Source of the DNA: Chryseobacterium formosense
Lineage (GTDB): Bacteria; Bacteroidota; Bacteroidia; Flavobacteriales; Weeksellaceae
NCBI RefSeq assembly: GCF_900116415.1
Contig: NZ_FPAP01000003.1
Coordinates: 806,001 to 870,000 of the forward strand
Direction of reading: 5' to 3'
Length of the DNA stretch: 64,000 nt
Positions 36,992 through 46,569 of the stretch are shown one piece after another (the first letter of the stretch is position 1; every line of letters starts with the position of its first letter). The notes below the pieces were generated by a model that saw nothing but the letters and a program-made list of their open reading frames with translations, searched no databases and was not told the DNA's origin. Position numbers and translations under genes: made by a program.

Positions 36992-38182
36992 ATGATTATA
37001 AAAAGAAGAGAATTTTTAAAGATAAGTTCATTGGCAACCGCTTCGTTACTGATGCCTAGTTTTCTGAAATCAATGACTTTGGATAATGCGCTGAATCCGA
37101 ATCAGAAAATATTGATCGTTTTGCAGTTTACAGGTGGAAATGATGGTTTAAATACGATTATTCCGACAAGAAATGATATTTATTTTAAGGAAAGAAATAA
37201 AATTGCCATCCAGAATTCTTTAGCTTTAAATGATGAAACAGGAATCAATCCTGCCCTTTCGTATTTTAAAGAGCTTTTTGACGGTGGAGAACTTTCGGTT
37301 TTGAATAATGTGGGTTACCCAAATCCTGACAAATCCCATTTCCGAAGCATGGATATTTGGCATTCTGCGAGCAAAAGCGACGAATATCTCGAAACAGGCT
37401 GGCTCGGAAGATTTCTGGATGAAGAATGCTACAAATGCGAACATCCGACGCAGGCACTGGAAGTTGATGATATGCTGAGTTTAGCTTTGAAGGGAGAAAA
37501 CAATAAAGCTTTTGCCTTCAAAGATCCTAAAAAACTGTATCAAACCAGTCAGGAAAAATATTTCAAATCTTTGTACGACCACGACCATCATCATGATGAC
37601 GAAACGGTTTCTTATCTATATCAGACTTTAGGCTCAACCATCAATAATGCTGATTATATTTTTGAAAAAAGTAAAGCAAAAAAAACAACTCAGGAATACC
37701 CAAATTCTAAACTGGGAAAGGACTTCAAAACGGTTTCTTCTTTGATAAAATCAGACATCAATACGCAGGTTTATTATCTTTCAATAGGAAGTTTTGATAC
37801 ACACGTCAATCAAAATGAAAGACAGCAAAAGTTATTCGGAGAGATTAATGATGCGGTAAAATCTTTCGTCGCCGACATGAAATCTAACGGATTGTTTAAT
37901 GATATTTTACTAATGACTTTTTCAGAATTCGGACGAAGAGTTGCCCAAAATGCAAGCAACGGAACCGACCACGGTACAGCCAATCAGATGTTTTTCATCA
38001 GCGGAGGGTTAAAAAGGAAAGGTATTCTGAATGCACTTCCTGATTTACAAAAACTCAACGACGGAGATTTGATTTACACCGAAGATTTCAGAAAAGTATA
38101 TGCAACTATTCTTAAAAACTGGCTCAATGCAGATTCTTCAAAAGTTCTCGGCTGGAAAAACGGAGTGTATGATTTTATTTAA
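36992..38182 (+). CDS. DUF1501 family protein, Tat-type signal
   Basis: 396 residues. N-terminal twin-arginine-like motif (KRREFLKISS) with hydrophobic stretch to about 25 suggests Tat export of a folded protein. DUF1501 is a sulfatase/alkaline-phosphatase-superfamily fold; visible conserved parts are QFTGGNDGLNTIIP, the HFRSMDIWHSAS region, SIGSFDTHVNQNERQ and TFSEFGRRVAQNASNGTDHG. A His-rich stretch DHDHHHDDE lies near residue 197 and could bind metal. Partner of the DUF1800 gene upstream. Confidence 0.92.
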   Translation: MIIKRREFLKISSLATASLLMPSFLKSMTLDNALNPNQKILIVLQFTGGNDGLNTIIPTRNDIYFKERNKIAIQNSLALNDETGINPALSYFKELFDGGELSVLNNVGYPNPDKSHFRSMDIWHSASKSDEYLETGWLGRFLDEECYKCEHPTQALEVDDMLSLALKGENNKAFAFKDPKKLYQTSQEKYFKSLYDHDHHHDDETVSYLYQTLGSTINNADYIFEKSKAKKTTQEYPNSKLGKDFKTVSSLIKSDINTQVYYLSIGSFDTHVNQNERQQKLFGEINDAVKSFVADMKSNGLFNDILLMTFSEFGRRVAQNASNGTDHGTANQMFFISGGLKRKGILNALPDLQKLNDGDLIYTEDFRKVYATILKNWLNADSSKVLGWKNGVYDFI

Positions 38183-38255
38183 TTAAGCTAAAAATTCACT
38201 CATCTTATAATATTCTTAGATGATCGCTTTATTTCCTTAGTTCAAAAAAGAGTTC

Positions 38256-38286
38256 TTGATTCCAATTTGTACTCATGATACTTTTG
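38256..38286 (+). promoter_or_regulatory. Promoter of the 226-residue hypothetical gene
   Basis: TTG (38256-38258), 20 nt, TACTTTTG (38279-38286): both Bacteroidota elements at ideal spacing, 20 nt before the ATG. Confidence 0.75.
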
Positions 38287-38306
38287 CTTCATAAAATCAA
38301 ACAATT

Positions 38307-38987
38307 ATGACAGAAAAACGTATCAACAGAGAGCTTATATTTTTAAGAACTTTCGCCTTTTCCATGGCCATTGCAATTTTCTTTTTAGTCAATTCAGCTT
38401 TCAAAAGCAATGGAAATCAAAAGTTTTCAGAAATCGATGTGGAAAGAATTAATATCGTAGAAAAAGATGGCACCGTCAAAATGATAATTACCAATGTAGA
38501 TCGCTTTCCAAACGGAAAAATCAAAATAAACGACGTGTACACTAACGAAAAGCGTAAAAAACGTTCCGGAATGTTATTCTTCAATGAAGAAGGCTTGGAA
38601 TGTGGCGGTTTCATCTATGACGGTAAAAAAAATGCAGATGGTCATTCTTCAGGACTTTCATTCACACATGATCAATACGATGGCGACCAAATCATGCAAT
38701 TGTTATCTGAAGATTATCAAAAGGGCAATGAAAGGTTTGTGGGAAGCAGCCTTACATTCAACGATCGTTCTAAAAATGAATCTCAGAGAACTAAAAATTT
38801 TGAACAGGGAACTCCAAGAATTATGCTCGGAAAATCTCGCGGACAAAGAGATGGTTTGTTTCTTTTTGATGCAAAAGGATTACCTAAAGCGATGTTTTAT
38901 GTAGACAAAGAAAACAAAGCAAAGCTCGATTTTTATGATGATAAAGGAAATATCACCGCTTCATTTCCCGAAAATCGAGCAAAATAA
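38307..38987 (+). CDS. Hypothetical protein with one N-terminal membrane helix
   Basis: 226 residues, not assigned to a named family. Residues 12-30 are a membrane anchor (TFAFSMAIAIFFLVNSAF). The rest is soluble and beta-rich, with repeated strand patterns (MIITNVDRFPNGKIKINDV, SGMLFFNEEGLECGGFIYDG, RIMLGKSRGQRDGLFLFDAKG) suggesting a beta-propeller-like or repeating-hairpin domain, outside the membrane. It has its own strong promoter. Similar proteins are seen in other flavobacteria, without known function. Confidence 0.65.
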   Translation: MTEKRINRELIFLRTFAFSMAIAIFFLVNSAFKSNGNQKFSEIDVERINIVEKDGTVKMIITNVDRFPNGKIKINDVYTNEKRKKRSGMLFFNEEGLECGGFIYDGKKNADGHSSGLSFTHDQYDGDQIMQLLSEDYQKGNERFVGSSLTFNDRSKNESQRTKNFEQGTPRIMLGKSRGQRDGLFLFDAKGLPKAMFYVDKENKAKLDFYDDKGNITASFPENRAK

Positions 38988-39018
38988 ATCTTAAAACATA
39001 TTCCACTCTAAACTTTAT

Positions 39019-39061
39019 AAATAGTTCTGTATTTTTATAGAACTATTTTGTTGTAACAAAA
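39019..39061 (+). promoter_or_regulatory. Double hairpin upstream of the histidine kinase
   Basis: AAATAGTTCT/AGAACTATTT (39019-39048, 10-bp arms, 10-nt loop) overlaps a second palindrome TTTTGTT-GT-AACAAAA (39046-39061), which ends 2 nt before the ATG at 39064. Mutually exclusive structures are possible; they could be an attenuator, operator, or terminator of the previous gene. Confidence 0.5.
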
Positions 39062-39063
39062 TC

Positions 39064-40089
39064 ATGAAGAAAATTTTAAACGAAATACAGCAGAACAAAT
39101 ACTTTTTACTCTTTATTTTTCTTTTTTCTTATGTTCAAACCATAGAAATCCGTTTTCAGACAGAAAGAGAGATCAACTGGTACACTTTCACACCGGAAGC
39201 TCCGGTATTGTATTTTGTAAATGCCGGCATTCTCTTTCTGATCATGCGTTTCCTGATGATCTATTGGCAAAAATCGGATAATTTCAATTTTAAAGAAATT
39301 TTTAAAATCTTTGGAACTTCCCTTCTTTTATATTTGGTGATACTTAATATTTTTAAACTTATTATAGCTTTTATTTTTAATACTTTTGAAAGGAACTTTA
39401 ATTCGCAAACATTTCTCAATAATGTCATCTCAGACTTTCTGAATGCTTTTATTTACGGAAGTTTCTTTTTAGCTTTTTATTACTACCGGAAAAATCAGAA
39501 AAACCAGCAACAGATTGCAAATTTTAATGAAATGCTTTCCGAAACCAAAATCAATCAACTTAAAAATCAACTCAACCCTCATTTTCTATTTAATAACCTG
39601 AATATTCTCGATCAGCTTATTGAAGAAGATAAAACCAAAGCATCAGATTTCCTCAATGAGTTTGCAGATATTTACCGCTATGTTTTGCAGGTTTCGGATA
39701 AAAAATTGGTAGAAATTGATGAAGAACTGGCTTTCGTTAAAAAATATTTCAAACTGATTCAGCACAAATACGGAAAATCTTATCAACTAAACATAGAAAG
39801 CCATCAATCTCAAGGTTTTATTGTCCCGCTAAGTCTTCAATTATTATTGGAAAACGCCATTCAGCATAATTTCGGAACAGAAACAAATCCTATTTTTATT
39901 ACAGTCAGAATTGATGAAAACCTTACCATTTCAAATAATAGTATTCAAAAGAGAAATACAAAATCTCCATCAGGAAAAGCTTTAAAAAACCTCAACGAAC
40001 AGTATTTTTTACTAACTGGAAATCAGATAAAAATTCAAAATACCAACGATCAATTTTCCGTAGCCCTACCTATAATTCCAGAAGCATGA
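39064..40089 (+). CDS. Sensor histidine kinase, LytS/YehU type
   Basis: 341 residues. Four hydrophobic helices in the first 150 residues (about 12-30, 45-65, 80-105, 120-142), then a His_kinase domain (PF06580 type) with the phospho-acceptor His in NQLNPHFLFNNLNIL (about residue 177) and an ATPase half with LSLQLLLENAIQHNF. The membrane part has no extracellular sensor domain. Overlaps the following response-regulator gene by 4 nt (ATGA), so the two are a coupled pair. Signal unknown. Confidence 0.92.
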   Translation: MKKILNEIQQNKYFLLFIFLFSYVQTIEIRFQTEREINWYTFTPEAPVLYFVNAGILFLIMRFLMIYWQKSDNFNFKEIFKIFGTSLLLYLVILNIFKLIIAFIFNTFERNFNSQTFLNNVISDFLNAFIYGSFFLAFYYYRKNQKNQQQIANFNEMLSETKINQLKNQLNPHFLFNNLNILDQLIEEDKTKASDFLNEFADIYRYVLQVSDKKLVEIDEELAFVKKYFKLIQHKYGKSYQLNIESHQSQGFIVPLSLQLLLENAIQHNFGTETNPIFITVRIDENLTISNNSIQKRNTKSPSGKALKNLNEQYFLLTGNQIKIQNTNDQFSVALPIIPEA

Positions 40090-40850
40090 TAAAAATAGTC
40101 ATTATTGAAGATGAAATTCCGGCAAGAAAAAAGCTCATCAGATTTATTGATGAGTTAAAAGAAACTACGGAAATCCTAGCAGAAATCGATAATGTGGAAC
40201 AGGCTGTAGAGTTTTTTAAGACAGAAAAATCTATTGATCTTATTATTTCAGATATTGAATTATTAGACGGAAATGCTTTTGAAATTTATGACCAAGTGAA
40301 AATTTCCTGCCCGATTATTTTTACAACTGCTTATGACCAATTTTGGATGAATGCTTTTGAAACAAATGGAATTGAATATCTTCTAAAACCTTTTACATTA
40401 GAGCGTTTTCAAAAAGCCTGGAATAAATTTTTAGTATTAAATAAATCTCATGATTCCGACAAAATTTTATTGAAAATCAGCCAGATTCAAAAACAAATTC
40501 AGCCTAAAGGTTTCAAAGAGCGATTCAGTGTGATCAGCAATAAAGGAATTTATTTTTTAGAAACTGAACATATCACATTTTTTAAAGCTGAAGAAGGAGT
40601 TGTTTTTGCTTTTGATGATTCCGGTAAAAAACATTTACTCAATCAAACCTTGCTTAAAGAAATAGAATCTCAGCTCAATCCTAACGAATTTTTTAAAATT
40701 AACCGTAGCGAGCTGGTCAATAAGAAGAGCATTACAAAACTTGAGCGTTATTCGAAAAATGCTTTGGCATTAGAAATTAAAGGTTGGGAAAATCCACTTA
40801 TCACAAGCCAAAGTCAGACAGCAGATTTCAGAGAATGGATTGAAAAATAA
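40086..40850 (+). CDS. LytTR-type response regulator
   Basis: 254 residues. Receiver domain (1-120) with acidic pocket (IIEDE), phospho-acceptor Asp in IISDIELLDG (about residue 58), and Lys in LLKPF. C-terminal LytTR DNA-binding domain (about 145-250; FSVISNKGIYFLETEHITFFKAEEG, FFKINRSELVNKKSI). Partner of the kinase immediately upstream; the pair probably controls a small number of surface or envelope genes, as in other LytTR systems. Targets not identified. Confidence 0.93.
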   Translation: MIKIVIIEDEIPARKKLIRFIDELKETTEILAEIDNVEQAVEFFKTEKSIDLIISDIELLDGNAFEIYDQVKISCPIIFTTAYDQFWMNAFETNGIEYLLKPFTLERFQKAWNKFLVLNKSHDSDKILLKISQIQKQIQPKGFKERFSVISNKGIYFLETEHITFFKAEEGVVFAFDDSGKKHLLNQTLLKEIESQLNPNEFFKINRSELVNKKSITKLERYSKNALALEIKGWENPLITSQSQTADFREWIEK

Positions 40851-40873
40851 AAACCTCCCAATTAGGAAGGCTT
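40851..40873 (-). terminator. Weak terminator of the small-protein gene
   Basis: On the minus strand CCTTCC/GGGAGG (6 bp with one G-T pair) followed by TTTTTATTTTT. Confidence 0.55.
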
Positions 40874-40879
40874 ATAATT

Positions 40880-41020
40880 TTAATGAGGTGAAGGAATTGA
40901 TGTATTCGCATCTTTCACGTCTTTCTTTTTATCGATTTTCTCGCTTACTTTTTTGATAATAAACTCAACAACAATGGGTACTACAAGAGCGACTACGGCT
41001 TTTAATATTCTGGATTTCAT
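40880..41020 (-). CDS. 46-residue single-helix membrane protein
   Basis: A short complete frame from ATG 41020 to TAA 40880. The peptide begins with a basic segment (MKSRILKAV), then an 18-residue helix (VVALVVPIVVEFIIKKV), a strongly basic-acidic stretch (SEKIDKKKDVKDAN) and ends with PSPH. No family known. Coding support: plausible start, stop and terminator just downstream at 40851-40873, in a 216-nt space left between an operon and a regulator gene. It is located convergent with the LytTR gene and directly downstream of the WYL gene on the same strand. Function unknown. Confidence 0.6.
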   Translation of the reverse strand: MKSRILKAVVALVVPIVVEFIIKKVSEKIDKKKDVKDANTSIPSPH

Positions 41021-41066
41021 ATTTATTTATTTTTGATGAATCATTACAATTTCCAAGCCACAAATC

Positions 41067-42086
41067 TTAATCTTCATCATCTACGATCAAATTTTCATAG
41101 TTCTTTTTTGCAGCAGCGAATTTCTCCTGCAATCTCACCCTGAGTTTTCTGGGTTTATAAACCGTTAAACATTCTCCAAAACCTAAAAGAAGCCGCTCCA
41201 ATTCATAGTTCAGCTGTACACAGATTTTAAAGACCGTACCTTCATTCGATTCACTTACAATTTCCTGACTTGCGTGAAATGGTTTTGTTTTAACATACGG
41301 AGCATTATGCGAATCCACAAAAAAGACAACCTTTCGGGGAGCCATCGTGGGAGAAACTGTAACCCCTATAATATCTTTAAAATATTCATCGCCATCGAGA
41401 TTCATATCGATATAATCAATTTTTTCCTCAATCTGAATATTTTCCATTCTATCTAAAGCCAAATTGTATACATATTGTTTATTCGAACAGATCAAAAACC
41501 AACGGTTATTAAATTCCTTCAACAATTGCGGATGAACAACATACGAGTCGGATTCTCTGGCTTTAAAACTTTTATATGTGATATTTAAAACCTTTTTATT
41601 TAAAACTGCATCATATAGAATATCAATATGTTCTAAGCCTTTCAGTTGCTCATTTTTATCCAAATGAATAATCGATTTCTGACTTGTCGCATGTATAGAA
41701 TCCTCCAGTTTCTGAATGACACCATTCATTTCTTTAAACATCGAAAAATCTTTAAACTGTTTCAAAATCTGCACCGCATTGTTCATCGCTTTCAGGTCAC
41801 TTTCATTCACGGAAATATTATGAATACTGTAATCCGGATCACTGTATCGATAGTATTTTCTTTCATACACTTCGATCGGCGCTTCATACCCGAATTTTTC
41901 ACTTCGCATATTCTGCAAATCAAGTTGTACAGTCCGTTTGCTCACAAAAGATTCTTTTCCTTCAAATTCGAACAACGCTTCGGAACATTCATCGATCAGA
42001 TCTTCCAAAGTATACTGTCGGTACTTATTTTTCAGGCATTTATCCAGTGTCTTGTATCGGATTAAGGCGTTTTTATTTGATGACAT
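41067..42086 (-). CDS. WYL-domain transcriptional regulator (YafY family)
   Basis: 339 residues. N-terminal winged helix-turn-helix (about 10-90; YRQYTLEDLIDECSEAL, SKRTVQLDLQNMRS) and a WYL domain (about 140-230; VLNITYKSFKARESDSYVVHPQL, RWFLICSNKQYVYNLALDRMENI), with a C-terminal WCX extension. WYL proteins bind nucleic acids or nucleotides as ligands and often regulate defence or RNA-repair genes. It lies 0.8 kb from the rtcB cassette, and its start is next to the GC-rich structured element, so control of that cassette is a reasonable inference, not shown. Confidence 0.92.
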   Translation of the reverse strand: MSSNKNALIRYKTLDKCLKNKYRQYTLEDLIDECSEALFEFEGKESFVSKRTVQLDLQNMRSEKFGYEAPIEVYERKYYRYSDPDYSIHNISVNESDLKAMNNAVQILKQFKDFSMFKEMNGVIQKLEDSIHATSQKSIIHLDKNEQLKGLEHIDILYDAVLNKKVLNITYKSFKARESDSYVVHPQLLKEFNNRWFLICSNKQYVYNLALDRMENIQIEEKIDYIDMNLDGDEYFKDIIGVTVSPTMAPRKVVFFVDSHNAPYVKTKPFHASQEIVSESNEGTVFKICVQLNYELERLLLGFGECLTVYKPRKLRVRLQEKFAAAKKNYENLIVDDED

Positions 42087-42103
42087 GGGCTTTATTTTTA
42101 TTT

Positions 42104-42281
42104 GGGCGTGTCCCTTCGTTTTCCAATTCTAAACCTCATAGGTTTTGAAAACCTATGAGGTTTCCAGCACCATCACTTCGGGCCGGGCTGCTACAGGCTC
42201 CACTTCGTTTCGGTCTCGGCGCGGGGCTTCGCCCCGCGCCGAGACTCTTCCTTTCAGTCAGACCTTCCGTATCCCTCACGC
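42104..42281 (+). ncRNA. GC-rich structured element, Flavo-1-like
   Basis: A 178-nt element opening with GGGCGTG (42104-42110) and closing with CTCACGC (42275-42281); GCGTG/CACGC can pair across the whole element. Inside are a 15-bp hairpin (AACCTCATAGGTTTT / AAAACCTATGAGGTT), a CCC/GGG pairing, and a 14-bp GC-only-rich hairpin (TCTCGGCGCGGGGC, TTC, reverse complement). The GGGCGTG...GGGCTG...ATCCCTCACGC frame is shared by a highly repeated flavobacterial element that may correspond to the Flavo-1 RNA motif. It stands out from AT-rich surroundings. Name is inference from memory. Confidence 0.55.
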
Positions 42282-42308
42282 AGAAAGTTGAAAATTTTGT
42301 CTGATCAT

Positions 42309-42392
42309 TGTCATTTAGACATTAGGAGAAATCTATTTTGTACAGTTTAGAAATAGATTCTTCACTGCGCTTTCGCTCCATTCAGAATGACA
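42309..42392. repeat. TGTCATT...AATGACA inverted repeat
   Basis: Ends are TGTCATT and AATGACA, and the inner AATCTATTT/AAATAGATT arms (42330-42338, 42351-42359) also pair. The right half read on the minus strand resembles the common TGTCATTCTGAA-type repeat. Sits between HopJ and the structured element. Confidence 0.6.
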
Positions 42393-42429
42393 GAAATTGT
42401 GATTAAAATCATTCTGCACAATGGTGAAT

Positions 42430-42762
42430 TTACTTTCTTTGCAAAGCCTTCCCTTCAAAAGAAATTCCGTCCCAACCGAATTCTATGAAGTTTCTGATAT
42501 TCTGATGATCCTTTCCTTCAGGATTTTTTAAAACATCTTCTCTGTAAAAATCTCCAAACAAAGCCAAAGTTTCTTCTTTGGATAAATCATTCAGTTTTCC
42601 GAAACTGAAAACTTTACATGAACCATTATTTTGATTCACTTCATTTACAGTATTCCCGTTCGTGAATTTTGTCGGTGTAAAGTCATAATGCTCATCAATG
42701 AAAGCTATGACATCAGTAAATTGAATTTCTTGTGGTGCGTTTTCTAACTGTTCAAACAACAT
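42430..42762 (-). CDS. HopJ-type III effector family protein
   Basis: 110 residues. Matches the HopJ family (PF08888) over its length: FTDVIAFIDEHYDFTPTKFTNG, NNGSCKVFSFGKLNDLSKEETLALFGDFYREDVL, and NFIEFGWDGISFEG near the end. Despite the name, HopJ homologues are small cytosolic proteins in many free-living bacteria with no type III system; none is seen here. Function unknown. It is divergent from rtcB (97 nt apart) and could share its regulatory region. Confidence 0.9.
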   Translation of the reverse strand: MLFEQLENAPQEIQFTDVIAFIDEHYDFTPTKFTNGNTVNEVNQNNGSCKVFSFGKLNDLSKEETLALFGDFYREDVLKNPEGKDHQNIRNFIEFGWDGISFEGKALQRK

Positions 42763-42853
42763 TTTATTTAAATTTTTCCAAAAATAATTAAAATAACTTT
42801 ATCTACGCAAAAAGATTGCATACTTTAGTTTTTACTTTGCATCAACAAAATGA

Positions 42854-44242
<1,389 letters not shown>

Positions 44243-44259
44243 TTTTTTTGTTGTACACA

Positions 44260-45175
<916 letters not shown>

Positions 45176-45835
45176 ATGAAAGTAAAAAATATGAAACAAC
45201 TATCTGAAAGAGCTTTACATTTTATTGAAAAGTGTGGAAAGAATAAAGAATATGAAATTGACTTGGATATTTTAGAAAAACATTTAAGGTTTTATCATTT
45301 ACAAAACTCTTCCGAAATTTTAAGATTTCAAGAAAAATTTTCAGGACTTAACCTTGAAAATATTGTAATTCATATTTTTACGCCAAAACAAGTAAAAGAA
45401 AATAAAGGGCTCAACATTTATCAGTGGCAAGGACAAAATTTGTTTTCAATAAATAACAGCCTATATCTTGCAGAAAACGGAGAAATTGCCATCAGAGATT
45501 GTGGCTGTGATTCGGATGATTTCTATTTTTATTATGAAAGTTTCGAAACATTTATCGAGCAACAAGCATTTTTTGAAAAACATAAATATTACAAGAAACT
45601 TCCTGCCGTTTTCTATGATATTCCAGATATAAAAGAGTTTTCAAAGTCTATGTCTGATTATATTTTTTTAAATGAATGTTCAGATAAGTATAATTTAATA
45701 TGGAGAAATGAAGTAAATCTTATCCACGCTACTACAAACTCTTCAAACGTTTGGAGTGTCGTTTTTGACAGTATTTCAGAACAGAACCGCTATGATTTTA
45801 TTGAAAAATTAATAGAAAAAAATTTAATTACATGA
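45176..45835 (+). CDS. Unrecognised cassette protein, possibly SUKH-like
   Basis: 219 residues; not recognised. Starts right at the stop of the first nucleotidyltransferase (TAAATG) and overlaps the ATP-grasp gene by 4 nt. Soluble, acidic-aromatic; visible parts are EILRFQEKFSGLNLENIVIH, SLYLAENGEIAIRDCGC, SDDFYFYYESFETFIEQQAFF, and VVFDSISEQNRYDFIEKLI. The order helix-sheet-helix with a (I)RD-loop reminds of SUKH/Imm-type domains, but this is weak. Position in a tight unit implies it acts with the neighbouring RNA-repair genes. Confidence 0.7.
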   Translation: MKVKNMKQLSERALHFIEKCGKNKEYEIDLDILEKHLRFYHLQNSSEILRFQEKFSGLNLENIVIHIFTPKQVKENKGLNIYQWQGQNLFSINNSLYLAENGEIAIRDCGCDSDDFYFYYESFETFIEQQAFFEKHKYYKKLPAVFYDIPDIKEFSKSMSDYIFLNECSDKYNLIWRNEVNLIHATTNSSNVWSVVFDSISEQNRYDFIEKLIEKNLIT

Positions 45836-46563
45836 AAAATATAATTGCCCTCTCTCCCATGTACACGGAGGACAGCAACAATCTGAAAAAAGCATCGCTC
45901 AATTCACCTTACGAACTGAGCCGTTTCAACGCCAAATGGAATGTTCCCGAAGAATTTCGTGCGGATCTGATTGCAGTGTATGGCGAAGATATCTATGCAG
46001 AAATTGTTGCGGAACAATGTAATTTAATCTTGACAAAACCTGATAACAATTGGCTTTCAAAGATTTCAGAGGAGTTTACTAAACGTAAAATTTCATATGG
46101 GCAGTTGAAAGACTTTCTACATGAAGAAAATATTTTCATCAAATGTTCTGATTTTAAAAATTTTAAAGCCGGAGTTTTCAATAAAGTAACCAATATCAAA
46201 GGGTTTGATACACTGGATTTGGAAAATACGGTATTCACCTCGGAAGTTGTGGAATGGGAACTTGAAGTGAGATGTTTTGTTTTAAATAATGAAATAAAAA
46301 CCTATTCTTCCTATTGGCGAAACAATGCGTTCGATACCAATCCGCTTTCTGAAACAGAAGAAAAAGACCTGTTTGAGTTTTTCAACAATTTCATGAAAAA
46401 CTATTCTGAAACGCTGCCAAAAGCAATTGTTCTTGATTTTGGAATCATCAAAGAAAAAGGCTGGGCTTTGATCGAAGCAAATCCGGCTTGGTGTTCCGGT
46501 TTGTATGATTGTGATGCTGAGAAGGCTTTGGAAGTGGTTGTGCAAAGTTGTATTAAAAATTAA
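45832..46563 (+). CDS. ATP-grasp domain protein (R2K/DUF4343-like)
   Basis: 243 residues. C-terminal half has an ATP-grasp end: EWELEVRCFVLNNEIKTYSSY, then KAIVLDFGIIKEKGWALIEANPAWCSGLYDCD, typical of the R2K clade, whose members are predicted to attach amino acids or peptides to substrates using ATP. N-terminal half is the variable part (SPYELSRFNAKW). It overlaps the upstream gene by 4 nt and ends 6 nt before the second nucleotidyltransferase, so it is fully coupled. Modification of RNA ends or of translation components is possible; substrate unknown. Confidence 0.85.
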   Translation: MKNIIALSPMYTEDSNNLKKASLNSPYELSRFNAKWNVPEEFRADLIAVYGEDIYAEIVAEQCNLILTKPDNNWLSKISEEFTKRKISYGQLKDFLHEENIFIKCSDFKNFKAGVFNKVTNIKGFDTLDLENTVFTSEVVEWELEVRCFVLNNEIKTYSSYWRNNAFDTNPLSETEEKDLFEFFNNFMKNYSETLPKAIVLDFGIIKEKGWALIEANPAWCSGLYDCDAEKALEVVVQSCIKN

Positions 46564-46569
46564 ATTAAT

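Noticed and set aside
42104..42281. CRISPR-like array or rho-independent terminator reading of the GC-rich element
   Set aside because: There are no regular spacers, and the long paired ends and nested hairpins are unlike a simple terminator.
42430..42762. Evidence of a type III secretion system from the HopJ-family gene
   Set aside because: No type III structural genes are present, and HopJ homologues occur widely in bacteria without such a system.
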